Source: Malachius bipustulatus (taxonomy: Eukaryota; Arthropoda; Insecta; Coleoptera; Melyridae). Taken from it: a DNA stretch of 64,000 bases. Shown here in pieces: positions 54,703 to 64,000 of the stretch. Made by a program: the position numbers and the translations under genes. The number at the start of each line of letters is the position of its first letter. The stretch's first letter is position 1. The DNA lies in NCBI GenBank assembly GCA_910589415.1, contig CAJUUM010000036.1, positions 310,001 to 374,000 of the forward strand, in the 5' to 3' direction. Below the pieces are notes generated by a model. The model made no database searches. It had not been told where the DNA came from and worked only from the letters and a program-made list of their open reading frames with translations.

Positions 54703-54898
54703 ATATAAAGGGTGTCCCCGTTAAAATAACGAAGTAGGTGTCAACTTCCGGTATTTCCGGAAGTGCGACCATCTTGAAAATATTTTCATCGTATTTCGCA
54801 TAGTCATTTATGTTTGGAAAATTATCATTTTGAAACTGTAGGATCAATATTTCCCAAGATATGGCCGCTGTCCATTCTTAAATGCCCACCCGGTACAT
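54703..54898. mobile_element. Possible TA-flanked MITE
   Basis: Left AAAGGGTGTCCCCGTTAA and right (reverse complement) CCGGGTGGGCATTTAA are imperfect inverted ends next to TA. No coding content. It lies at the point where the hAT reading begins, so it may have cut the transposase N-terminus. Confidence 0.35.
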
Positions 54899-55074
54899 CC
54901 TTTAGTAAAACTCTTCAGTCATCAAATCCACCTCCAATCTCCAACAGTCCTAACAGCCACGAATACGGGCCCGACTTCTAGTTCAGCTAATAATAATAAC
55001 ATAGTCCCCACAAACGTACCATCATGTTCATCGTCATCTGGGGCCGATGGTGAGGTAAAAACCTCAGACACTTA

Positions 55075-55099
55075 AATAATAATAATAATAATAATAATC
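55075..55099. repeat. (AAT)n microsatellite tail of LINE C
   Basis: AATAATAAT repeated about eight times, on the plus strand at the left edge of LINE C. It is generated by the element's 3' end rather than being an independent satellite. Confidence 0.85.
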
Positions 55100-55211
55100 T
55101 TTATTTTTCTAGAATATTACATTCTTTATAACTAATACCATAATATATGTATAATACTTAATTAAATCTACACTAAATCAAACGTACTTTCCTATACATT
55201 TTTCTTACTAG

Positions 55212-56384
55212 CTAATTGTTCGGATTTTTTATGTACTCACTTAGCAGTCTTTTAAACGCATTCAAATTTGTTTCATTTTTTAACTTTGTTGGTAAACAAT
55301 TATATAAATCAAAACTTTTATAGAAAAATGAGTTTCTATGTAACTCATTTATTGGTCTCATTAGCGCCAAATGTTCGTCATTTCTAAGTTGCATTTCATA
55401 ATTTCTGTCCTTTTTATAACTGATATATTTTCTTAAGTAATTCGGAAATCCTTGATTATTAACTATATTAAACACCATCTTAATACTATTATACTTTATT
55501 CTTTGTTCGACCGACATCCATCCTAAGCTATCAAGCATATCAGAAATATGGGCTCTTCTATTAACTTTTAAAACTGTCCTCATTAATTTGTTCTGTAATT
55601 TTTGTAACCTGTCAATTTGATTCTTACTAAACGATAACATAATAGACGGAACGTATTCATAATAACAACAAATCATTGACCTAGCTACCATGATTTTCTG
55701 CGAGTAATCAAGTTTGTTTTTTAGTCTACTCAATACACCTATTCTTTGTGCTATTTTCCTACAAATATAATCTGTGTGTTCTTTAAAATTCAACTTATCA
55801 TCTATGATTACACCTAAGTATTTCATATTTTCTGCAATATCAATCTTTTTACCGTCTACTACAATATCAACTGTTTTATTCACTTTTGTATTTCTTGTTA
55901 AAATCATCGATTTTGTTTTCTCCATATTCAGTTTTAATTTATTATAATACAAGTATTCCACTATTCTATCTAAATCCCTGTTCATTTTGTTCACTAAATC
56001 ATTTATGTCGTTACCACTTACATACAATAATGTATCATCCGCAAACATTTTAATGCTGCAGTATTCCAAAGCTCTTTTAATGTCATTGATATACAATATG
56101 AACAATAACGGCCCTAACACTGTTCCCTGGGGAACTCCTACATTTATATGTTTTTTACTGGATAGTATCCCGTTTACAAGTACTTGTTGTGTTCTATCCT
56201 CCAGGAAGCTTCTTATCACTGATAGCCCTTCATGTTTGAAACCGTATTTCTCTAATTTATTTAATAAAATGGTCCTATCTATTGTCTCAAATGCACGTTT
56301 AAAGTCTAGAAACACTGCAATTGTAATCTTGCCCATGCTCATTCGCTCTTTCCACTCATTGATTAGAGTGATTTTCTCTGAAAC
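55212..56384 (-). CDS. LINE C reverse transcriptase, N-terminally truncated
   Basis: About 390 residues open to a TAA near 55212. RT motif A FLDFKRAFETIDR (about residue 28), GVPQGTVLGPLLFILYINDI (motif B and C-proximal), MFADDTLLYV (catalytic motif C at about 116), then KLNMEKTKSM, KYLGVIIDDKLNF and the thumb and tail ending FKRLLSEYIKNPNN. The upstream RT blocks and the endonuclease are absent, so the protein is incomplete even though the surviving frame has no stop. That means a fairly recent insertion. Confidence 0.9.
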   Translation of the reverse strand, partial: VSEKITLINEWKERMSMGKITIAVFLDFKRAFETIDRTILLNKLEKYGFKHEGLSVIRSFLEDRTQQVLVNGILSSKKHINVGVPQGTVLGPLLFILYINDIKRALEYCSIKMFADDTLLYVSGNDINDLVNKMNRDLDRIVEYLYYNKLKLNMEKTKSMILTRNTKVNKTVDIVVDGKKIDIAENMKYLGVIIDDKLNFKEHTDYICRKIAQRIGVLSRLKNKLDYSQKIMVARSMICCYYEYVPSIMLSFSKNQIDRLQKLQNKLMRTVLKVNRRAHISDMLDSLGWMSVEQRIKYNSIKMVFNIVNNQGFPNYLRKYISYKKDRNYEMQLRNDEHLALMRPINELHRNSFFYKSFDLYNCLPTKLKNETNLNAFKRLLSEYIKNPNN

Positions 56385-57479
56385 CACTTATAAAAGACTT
56401 CAGCAGCAAATCATAACCGCATTTGCGCCCAAGAAATTAAATGTTGAATCCTCAAAGCATGTAACGGAGAAGTTACTTTTAATGTTCACGAAAGACATTC
56501 AACCTTTTCGGATCGTGGAAGATCTTAAACCCTTTATATGTTTTGCCAAGCCGACACACCATCTCCAAAACTCTCATACCGGCGAAATATGAAGAATGTT
56601 TCAATAAGTGCAAAGAGGAGATTCAAAAAGTAAAGAATGTGTGCATCACTACCGACTGTTGGACCTCCAGAAATACCGATAATTTCATTGGAATAACAGC
56701 GCATTATACATATAAATGAAAATTATGAGCTACGATCAATTTTACTAAAATGTGCTCACATGAAAGGACAACACACAAGTGAAAATTTGGCAAAGGAAAT
56801 ATCAAATATCACTGATGAATGGGGCATCAGCCAAAAAGTAATTTTTCAGTTTCAGACAGTGCAGCAAACATTAAGAAGGCACTAAGTATTAATATCGGAT
56901 GGAAACACTTGTGACGTTCTCGGGCTCGCTGGGAAATTCACGGATCGAATGCAGATGGAGTTCGGCGGATTGCTCGGGCGCCAGATTTTTAGTAAGGGTT
57001 TACTCCCTGGGGAAAAAGTTTTCGCTAAGTACTTCCCAATTGCCTGAGTCGCACAAATGATACGTCTATCGTATCCTTGTCCCTAAAAGGCAGCTCAATG
57101 GAGAAACGGAAACGCCAGGGGTCAGATGAAGTTATCACTGAAGACGATGTATTCAATAAAACGGGCTTTAATCGCTTATTGAACGTCCCTTGTACCTTCC
57201 CGTGGAGCGGAGATGTAAGCGAAGTGAATATCGTTCGGCGGTGCCGGTGCTGGTGCGGGTCCGACTGGCTATTATAATTCCTGCGAGAGGGTTCCTTACC
57301 TTTTTCCTCACTCTCGTTTAACCTAAGACGGTCAATTGAGCGAAATATTTGGGAAACACAGAAAGGCCCACATTTTCCTGAATTATTATTTATTGATACA
57401 AAATAAATCGTTATAACATCCACAGAATTTTGCCACCAGAATTAAATGCCGTTACGGGGAACAAAAATTTATTGTCACA

Positions 57480-58210
57480 AATATTACAGTTTATTGGAAT
57501 TTTTTTTACAAGTATAAATTTATGAAAATATCCACGTACGTGACGTGTACAAAAAGCACAACTATTCTGCTGATTATTACAACCTACCAAAAAAATTCTA
57601 AGTTTAATTTTACGGAAAAATTCACGTACGTGACGTGTACAAAAAGCAAAACTATTTTTCCGGTTCTCATGACCTACGGAAGAAAGTTCTAAGTTAAATT
57701 TTACAGAAAAATTCATGTACGTAACGTGTACAAAAAGCAAAACTATTTTGCCGGTTCTTGTGACCTACGGAAGAAAATTCTAAGTTAAATTTTACAGAAA
57801 AATTCATGTACGTAACGTGTACAAAAAGCAAAACTATTCTGCTGATTATTACAACCTACCAAAAAAATTCTAAGTTTAATTTTACGGAAAAATTCACGTA
57901 CGTGACGTGTACAAAAAGCAAAACTATTTTTCCGGTTCTCGTGACCTACGGAAGAAAGTTCTAAGTTAAATTTTACAGAAAAATTCACGTACGTAACGTG
58001 TACAAAAAGCAAAACTATTTTTCCGGTTCTCGTGACCTACGGAAGAAAGTTCTAAGTTAAATTTTACAGAAAAATTCATGTACGTAACGTGTACAAAAAG
58101 CAAAACTATTTTGCCGGTTCTTGTGACCTACGGAAGAAAATTCTAAGTTAAATTTTACAGAAAAATTCATGTACGTAACGTGTACAAAAAGCAAAATCAT
58201 TTCGTTGATT
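57480..58210. repeat. Eight 90/91-bp tandem repeats in solo LTR C
   Basis: The block T(A/G)ACGTGTACAAAAAGC recurs at 57541, 57631, 57722, 57813, 57903, 57994, 58085 and 58176, giving a period of 90-91 bp. Units come in two or three subtypes (TGCTGATTATTACAACC, TTCCGGTTCTCGTGACC and TTGCCGGTTCTTGTGACC) that alternate, so multi-unit blocks have been copied. The minus-strand frames with a repeated CTRHV motif are products of the repeat. Confidence 0.93.
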
Positions 58211-59136
58211 AATATACAACCTATTAAAAAAAAAATTTAAATTTATAAAATGAAACAAAGTACCTACCTACCTACGGAAAAATATTTACAAATACCAAAC
58301 TAGACCTAATTCAACTTCAAAATAAAAAAAACAATATATACAAAATTAGACAGCTACCTACGGGAAAATATATTTACAATTAAACACTCGAATGAGGATC
58401 ACCGTGAGGCGGCACTGTGTCCTGGGAGGACAACCAATTAATACCAAATTTAAATGCAATAAATCGGACTTGGCCCGTGAGAGGACGATCAAAAATTACC
58501 CAACTGTACCTATCTATCGAAACTGGTCGGCGGCTCTAATTGATATCGCATAAGCGTCGAGGCGGGGTTCCAGGAGATGACGGGCGCTTTCAGGAAAGGT
58601 ACTAGGTACAAGTTAAAATTGATTCACCGGTTACCCAGCCACCAGGGGAGGTCGCTTGCACCGCTTACCCTACAGCTAGAAATGCTAGTGACCCCGCTGC
58701 TATATGGCCTTCGGAGAATAGGGGGAAATTTACTTGGCGTATCTCGGGGTGGTTAATGGTCAGGAGGCACAGGAGGGTTGAATCGGCGGTACCAGAAATG
58801 AATAACATTTATATAGAAACACCTACCTTCTATCTGGGTATCGAGGGTGTCGGGCAATTGGTTGGCACGATCGTGTGGCGGCAAAAAGAAAACTCACACA
58901 AACTTGACTCGAATGGCCTTACGCTATTATCGCGACTTGGGAACTTGTTATTAATCGGGACTTTCTATGATTCGCGTCGGCACGGTTCGCTGCGGCTAAT
59001 ACGGAAGGCGTCGGTCGGCGGTTTCTGTAAACGGCACCCCACTATAGTACTAACGTAGTCCACGACGGAAAAATGAAAGAGCTACACCGCGTAAAACGAC
59101 GGAAAATCAAAGAGGACGCTAACAATCCCGGCACCC

Positions 59137-59145
59137 ATATTTATA
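59137..59145 (+). promoter_or_regulatory. TATA box of solo LTR C
   Basis: ATATTTATACCC at the same distance from the LTR end as in solo LTR A. Confidence 0.5.
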
Positions 59146-60118
59146 CCCTTCCTATCTGCTTGTACCCGCTATCAAAAAGCAAAAACGGGCACGCCACTTT
59201 TTCCGAACCGTTCGTTAGATTATTCTGGAAAGGCTACGCGAAAACGGTCGCTAACTGCACCGATTCAGTTGGCAATAAATTTCAACTCCGTGTATAAAAA
59301 ATCTCAAAACTTTCATGAAAATAAAATTCGTGTTGCCGGCTCGCGGATTCATGCTATTTATTAAAATTATAATAATTACTGTTCGGCTTTTCATAAAAAT
59401 TACATTTTCATCATTATTACCTACTATGAAAATGAAGATGGAAAATAGTTTATTTCATGAAACTTGATTTGAATAATATGATTTTGATAATTAACTATTG
59501 CATTTTGATTGAATTTAAATTTCTTGAATGTTATATAATCAAAAACGAAGTCGAAAATACGCGACTTCGTTACACACTTATGATATAAACTTGGTTGAGA
59601 TTGCTACGGTGCTAGATAAAGTAAAAACAATAGTGACACATTTTAAACGAAGTTGCCAGTCGAACGAGAAGCTACAAGCGTATCTTCACAACGATGGTAA
59701 GCAACCATTAAAATTATTGCAAGCATGCCCTATGCCCTACCCGACGGAATTCGGTTTATTATATGTTAATAAGCTGATGGATGAACACGATGAACTCTCT
59801 GTGTGGAGTGCATTTGATAAAACCATTTCTACACTAAAACCCAGAGGAACGGCGTTATCTCGATCCATAATTGAGATTCAGAGATACATTGAAGATGACG
59901 TCATTTCAAGAGGACAAGATCCATTGAAATGGTGGTTGGATCACAAATATAATTATCCCTATTTAAGTGAAATAATTCCCGAAAAATTCTGTATTTTAGC
60001 TACATCTGTTCCTTGTGAACGACTATTTTCTAACGCTGGGTCGGTAATATCAGAACGCAGATGTAAACTTAGTGCAACAAATTCAGAACGAATATTATTT
60101 TTAAATGCTAATATCTAA

Positions 60119-60455
60119 TATAATAATTATTATATATTGTTTTTTTTTCGTTATAAAGAAGTAATGTTACCTACTTTTGTTCATATAGAAATTTTATTCA
60201 GTTTTACATTTTAGAAAATTAAATCTAATTTTAAGAATTAATTTTTGTTTTTAAAATATTTTCATTTCTAAACATTTCAATAAGAAGCTTTGTTAAAGTT
60301 AATACCTAATTCCAATTTGTTTTATAAATAAATCATAATTTAATTTTTTTATATTTATAAATCATCTATTCCTTAAGCTGCGATATTAAATTGCAAACTT
60401 TAATTAATTAATTGACTTGTCATACTTATGTAGACAAACTTAAATTATCCATGAA
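60119..60455. other. AT-rich 3' flank of the hAT gene
   Basis: AT-rich with AATAAATAA near 60325, a possible poly(A) signal for the hAT transcript. The hAT terminal inverted repeat is not recognised. Confidence 0.4.
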
Positions 60456-60629
60456 CAGTGATTTTGAACCGTCGCAGTGACCACCTTAATCACGGCTGGG
60501 CTGAGTAGGTAAGTATAGTAACTAACTAACGAAATTAAGTGGAAGAGACGGTGATCACTGGTCGCTGTTAAAAGTAACTAATATTTTAAAGTCACCGTCG
60601 CTGTTCTACCGGTGAATTCAAAATCGCTG
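60456..60629. mobile_element. Small palindromic MITE, 174 bp
   Basis: CAGTGATTTTGAA at the left and CAGCGATTTTGAA (reverse complement) at the right, with GTGATCACTGGTCGCTG and GTCACCGTCGCTG subterminal repeats between. CAG ends with subterminal repeats suggest a hAT-like MITE, but I cannot find an 8-bp TSD, so the boundaries and superfamily are open. Confidence 0.5.
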
Positions 60630-60644
60630 CTAAGATCATCTCTA

Positions 60645-60862
60645 ACTCAAATGTTTGGTCTTTTGACATAGGTCACAATTTCGGATGATTCTCTTTATCT
60701 CCTTATTCATCTTTGGCCAGAAGATATTTTTCCTAATCGCTAGTAGTATCTTCCGAGCCCCAAAATGTCCAAAGCTTTCATGGTAAAATAGCACCAAGGA
60801 ACTAGTTAACTCCGCCGGGACCGCTAGGCGAGGTGGGACGCCATGATGTGGGTGGTACCAGA
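60645..60862 (-). pseudogene. Gypsy integrase, zinc-binding domain only
   Basis: Joined by a one-base shift near 60863 to the upstream linker. HESFGHFGARKILLAIRKNIFWPKMNKEI...NCDLCQK shows the full H-H-C-C domain. The catalytic core is missing, replaced by AT-rich DNA with a small MITE (60456-60629). Confidence 0.8.
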
Positions 60863-62120
60863 CTAGCCCCTGCCGCTACTTACACTGTAGCGGCTAGCCA
60901 GCCTATTTACACGTAGGTGAGGGCCCGCCTCAGCCCTTGTTTTGCCTGCATAATCTCTCGGAGGGCTGGGTCTACTTGCTGTAGGTGGCTCAAGTTTTTG
61001 AGCGAAGCTTTTACCTCGCCCCCGATATGAGTTTGAAATGCCGCGATTATAGGCTCTGTTAGGCCAGAGTGGTGGGTTGGTTCCCCCCCCCCCCCCCCTT
61101 CGGGAAATCGGGAGCGAGTTTTGCCGGCCTTTGATCCAGCCGATTGTGTAATCGAATTGTTCCAGAAATAAAACCCACCGAGTTAGTCTATCATTTAGTA
61201 GCCGGCAGCCCTTCAGAAATTTTAGTGATAGGTGGTCTGTCTGGATAGTCACATGCTGACCCTGTACATATAGCCTGAACTTCTGCAAGGCGAATATCAC
61301 CGTTAACAGTTCTTTCTCGGTGGTCGTATAGTTTAGTTCGGGGAGTTTTAAGCAGCGACTGGCAAGAGCTATTACTCCATAGCTATCGTCGGGCTGTAAT
61401 TGGTATAACACCGCCCCCAAATCTGTATTCGAACTGTCGCTCTGCATTACGTATTTTCTTAAGAAGGGCCCTCAACTCCTTGACTTTTCGTGGTCTGGGG
61501 AAATTCTGAATGGCGGAGACTTTCTCTGGGTCGGCCATAACTCCCGTGGTAGTTAGTAGGTGCCCAAGGAACTTCACTTCCTCCTTAAAGAACTCCGTTT
61601 TTTCCAAATTTACGGTTAGCCCTGCCAGCTTCAGTCTCTCGAATAGCATACGTAAATGTTCTAAGTGTTGTTGAACAGAGGTTGACGCCACCAATAAATC
61701 GTCTATATAATTCGTTACGAATTCCCTTACTTCCGGGCCCAGGATTAAATTCACGGCTCGACTAAACGACGCCACTGCTGTCTTTAAACCAAATGGTAGA
61801 ACCTGGTAGGTATAGGAGCGGCCGTTGTATAAGAAGGCTGTGTATTTCGTGCTGCTTTACTCCAATGGGATCTGGTGGTAAGATGACCGTAAGTCGATAA
61901 GAGAAAAACATCGGGCCGAGCGGAACTTATGGAAGAGTTCGTCCATCGGTGGTGGTGATTCGTGATCCGCGACCATCCGGGAGTTGAGTGTGCGAGCATC
62001 TAAACATATCCTGACAGTACCGTCTTTCTTTTTCACGGCAGTAGTCGGACTTGCGAATGGCGATGCCTGCCTTTTAATCACGCCGAGCTGTAACATGTTC
62101 GATCGCCGTGCCGACGGCTG
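60863..62120 (-). pseudogene. Gypsy RT and RNase H, deleted
   Basis: RT begins near 62096 (GVIKRQASPFASP, VKKKDGTVRICLDARTLN) with motif A SLIDLRSSYHQI. A TAA at 61857-61859 interrupts it, then it continues in frame with VLPFGLKTAV, and NYIDDLLVAS carries the catalytic box at about 61700. After ELRALL (about 61465) the text jumps by a frame change directly to SDSSNTDLGAVLYQL of RNase H, so roughly 70-90 codons of the thumb/connection are deleted. TDHLSLKFL follows. The linker contains a 16-base run of C (plus strand 61083-61098), encoding Gly residues and probably a slippage-prone site. Confidence 0.85.
61083..61098. repeat. C16 homopolymer
   Basis: Sixteen C in a row on the plus strand. It is the only long G/C homopolymer I see in this AT-rich window. 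Its length is easily mis-called in assembly. Confidence 0.9.
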
Positions 62121-62193
62121 GCCTTAAAGCGAATGGTATAGGATACGGTCTCTTTAAGAACGGAGTTTCGTTGATTAGTGATATCTTGTGTTC

Positions 62194-62978
62194 TTAAAGG
62201 GTCGTTAACTCCGGCTGTTGACTAAATATTCCGTGATATTCCACCAACACTGGGCATTCCTTAGCTTTGTTTCTTAATGTTTCCGGGGATTCCAAATTTG
62301 GACTCGTAAGTGAGGGGTGCCGCACCAGGTTCGAGCATGGTTCGGTATCCTGACACAATGCGCTACAATCCGCCAGCTCGCGATCCGTCTTAAACCGGCT
62401 TCTGCGGAGTCTAAATATGTGCTCGTCTCCTTCGATTATGCATCGAATAGAAAATGCACCGAGGTCCAGCTGAGCGGCTGTCTCAATCAACCAGTCCGCT
62501 CCCAAAATAATAGGGTATATCAATTTCTTAATCACCAGGCAGGGGTGATGCAAATTCACACCCTGTATCTCCATGGGCAGATATACCTGCGAGGTTACAC
62601 GGCTACTTTTCTGTCCGAGGGCTCCTCGAAGGGTGACAGAAACCAACGGCAAGGTGGGGATGGTAGCCCCGGAGTTCTGAAGTTGTGCGTGAGTTTCTTC
62701 GGAGATGCAGCACTCCCGGAATCGATCAGGGCTGGGTATTCATTTCCGTTGATAGAGATATTGAAAGTAGGCAAGGTGGCCCCGTCTCCCTCGTTGGGTA
62801 TTCCACCCAGGTTGTATAATGATAAAATTTTCACCGTTGGATGGTCCAACTTTACACCCTCTCGGCGTACAATTGTATGCGGTAACGTAATACCTGGTTT
62901 CTGGAACAACAGAGGGTTCAGAATGCCTTGTCCTTTCTGACCTAGGGGGACGCCGGGTCGCCAACCCAATAGTCGCAT
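62194..62978 (-). pseudogene. Gypsy aspartic protease
   Basis: YPALIDSGSAAS is the protease active site (Asp-Ser-Gly variant), near 62725. One frame break near 62640 leads to the second half with MEIQGVNLHHPCLVIKKL and PIILGADWLIE, the C-terminal flap-distal block. The linker to RT (about 62100-62190) is recognisable but not open. Confidence 0.8.
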
Positions 62979-63129
62979 GATGCGTTCCCCTGATGTATAA
63001 ACGAAACGACGGAGTGCGGCACGGGTAAAGGGGGCCCTTCGCGAAGGTGGCCTCGTGGGAGCCGTACCGCCAGCGTGTTGATTTCCACCGCCGATGGGAC
63101 AAAGGCCTTTTTGGGGTTTAAGACTGAAG

Positions 63130-64000
63130 TCAGACCCCGTTGTTCAGCCTAAGGGCGTTTCGAGACTGTCCGGTCTTGTATTGTGGTCGGGACCTCTTGC
63201 GAGACGACCCTGGTTGCTGCCCTGAGTGGGCCATGCACCGGGCATCCACCGAGTCCGTGGCAATGTTGCCTCTAGCGGGGTTGGTTAAGGGTTTAGTTGA
63301 GAGGAACGGCTCCTGTGCTATGAGGAACTCGGATGCACTAACCAAATCGTTGGACCCAGTCAGCGCCCAAAAGGGCCTGAATATGTTTTGGGAAATGGCC
63401 CATAATTTCTGTTACCAACAGTTCCTCGGGCAGTTTCCTTGTCAGTAGCACCGCTTGTTCTACATAGTAGGCAAAATGATCTAGCATCGTGCGTCCTGAT
63501 TTTTCGTCACATCGATCGGCGCCGATGCGTCTGCGGACCTCGATTTGTTTGCTTTCCGACCAAAATGTCTTCAGATACGACTGTTGGAAGTCCTCAAAAT
63601 CCACCCAAGATGTTTTGTGAATTTCTGTCCAACTTCGAGCAGGCCCCTTAAGGCAAAGTAAGGCGGCTTCCAACTGTTTTTTCAAGGTAAGCCCTTAGCT
63701 CTGACAGGAACCTCACTGGATTTTTTTCTCGTCTCCTCGAAATTGTGGTCGGGCACCCCAAGCCCCCGAGTTCTCGGCGATCTGTTGCAGGGCTCTAGTC
63801 AGGGACCACGACTCCCAATTTGGTTGGGGGTTTGAACAGCCAGACGGGTCTCTCAAAATACTCCGTGGAGAATCGTCACCCAGAGAGGGGTCTGGCAGGT
63901 CCACCGGCTTGGTTGGTGAGGTGGCTGTAGCCGGCAGGGACTCCTTAATCGTAGCGATCAGTTTCTTGTCTCTTTCCAGACGTGACGTTGCCTTCTCCTG
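63130..64000 (-). pseudogene. Gypsy gag, partial
   Basis: A capsid-like block (LEAALLCLKGPARSWTEIH, FEDFQQSYLKTFWSESKQIE, LDHFAYYVEQAVLL) lies at 63340-63685. The N-terminus is cut by the window edge, and pieces at 63713-63904 (PDPSLGDDSPRSILRD) read in another frame. The expected zinc knuckle is not visible between 63000 and 63340. Start codon not in view. Confidence 0.7.

Larger units (their letters stand above)
55075..56384 (-). mobile_element. 5'-truncated LINE C in the hAT gene
   Basis: Minus-strand insertion flanked by CACTTA at 55069-55074 and 56385-56390. The 3' end (left) is a TTA/AAT microsatellite tail (55075-55099), as in LINEs that end in short repeats rather than poly(A). The 5' end stops inside the RT, a classic incomplete reverse transcription product. 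Confidence 0.88.
56910..59574. mobile_element. Solo LTR C, 2665 bp, inserted in the hAT gene
   Basis: TGTGACGTTCTC...CGACTTCGTTACA, flanked by CACT at 56906-56909 and 59575-59578. 56975-57172 aligns with 14390-14605 of solo LTR A (shared CTCGGGCGCCAGATTTTTA, GTTTACTCCCT and AACGGGCTTTAATCGCTT). It contains no domain-bearing ORF. It is unusually long for an LTR because of an internal tandem array. A TATA box lies about 437 bp from its end. Confidence 0.8.
54899..60118 (+). pseudogene. hAT transposase gene, split by two insertions
   Basis: ZBED1-like hAT transposase in three pieces: about 54899-55074, 56385-56909 and 59575-60118. Piece 1 encodes a Ser/Asn-rich linker in frame with piece 2 (SDTYKRLQQQI) once the LINE and one CACTTA copy are removed. 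Piece 2 has the RNase H-like core blocks CITTDCWTS (first catalytic Asp), YELRSILLKCAHMKG and SDSAANI (second Asp), with at least three frameshifts. Piece 3 is open for about 180 codons and holds the C-terminal dimerisation (hATC) domain: DPLKWWLDHKYNYPYLSEI, ATSVPCERLFSNAGSVISE and KLSATNSERILFLNANI. The N-terminal BED finger and the TIRs were not found. Inactive. Confidence 0.88.
60645..64000 (-). mobile_element. Minus-strand Gypsy element, deleted and running off the window
   Basis: Read right to left: gag, protease, RT, RNase H, and the first part of integrase. The 5' LTR would lie beyond 64000. The left end stops after the integrase zinc finger. GC content is clearly higher than in the flanking AT-rich DNA. 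Several lesions make it inactive. Confidence 0.9.

Noticed and set aside
57411..58012. Minus-strand frames with a repeated CTRHVREFF-like peptide
   Set aside because: The period equals the 91-bp DNA repeat of solo LTR C, so this is a translation of the repeat, not a repeat protein.
57480..58210. 91-bp repeats considered as a centromeric satellite
   Set aside because: Only eight units, and the array sits inside a TSD-flanked LTR; a link to a genomic satellite would need a read search.

Overview
This is an AT-rich, intron-poor stretch of an arthropod genome, most likely an insect and plausibly a hemipteran such as an aphid. The reasons are the BEL/Pao, Gypsy, hAT, mariner (DD41D-like) and PHD-finger LINE families present, a SUN-domain gene relic, and many short AT-rich or TAGGTACCTA-like spacers. 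The species is an inference. I see no clearly functional host gene. The window is almost entirely transposable elements, many nested inside one another, with target-site duplications (TSDs) readable by eye.

Layout. 1-2676: decayed Gypsy pol and a probable 3' LTR, split by a 973-bp long-inverted-repeat MITE (2679-3651). 4210-5150: frameshifted SUN-domain protein relic. 6340-7066: Gypsy integrase relic. 9236-12560: nearly full-length LINE ORF2 with a few lesions. 13212-13966: two exons of an arthropod Lys/Arg-rich Cys protein, broken. 13990-22925: LINE A, broken into its pieces by five later insertions: solo LTR A (14319-16185, TSD ACTT), a hAT element (16925-17502, 8-bp TSD), solo LTR B (17522-18410, TSD GACT), a 736-bp element with two hammerhead ribozyme motifs (18543-19278, 10-bp TSD), and an internally deleted GC-rich Gypsy (19689-22166, TSD CTAC). 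22926-33790: LINE B, split by a complete, young Gypsy (24743-30996, TSD ATAT, LTRs about 99% identical, intact gag and pol).

33991-36254: 5' LTR, gag and protease of another Gypsy, abutting a minus-strand Pao/BEL pol (36255-40045). 42789-49920: a mariner-like element with long TIRs, split by a complete BEL/Pao element (42808-49209) whose LTRs look identical and whose 1750-residue polyprotein is open, so it is the freshest insertion here. 54335-54600: a 265-bp near-perfect palindrome. 54899-60118: a hAT transposase gene broken by a 5'-truncated LINE (55075-56384) and by solo LTR C (56910-59574, TSD CACT). 60645-64000: minus-strand Gypsy with several deletions, running off the window.

The elements do not form a pathway; they work as parasites and targets of each other. 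The most unusual object is the hammerhead-bearing element at 18543-19278. It has the layout of a retrozyme or Penelope-linked nonautonomous element: about 1.3 head-to-tail units, a self-cleavage-defined monomer of about 574 nt, an internal TATA box, and an exact TSD that restores the LINE reading frame when the insert is removed.
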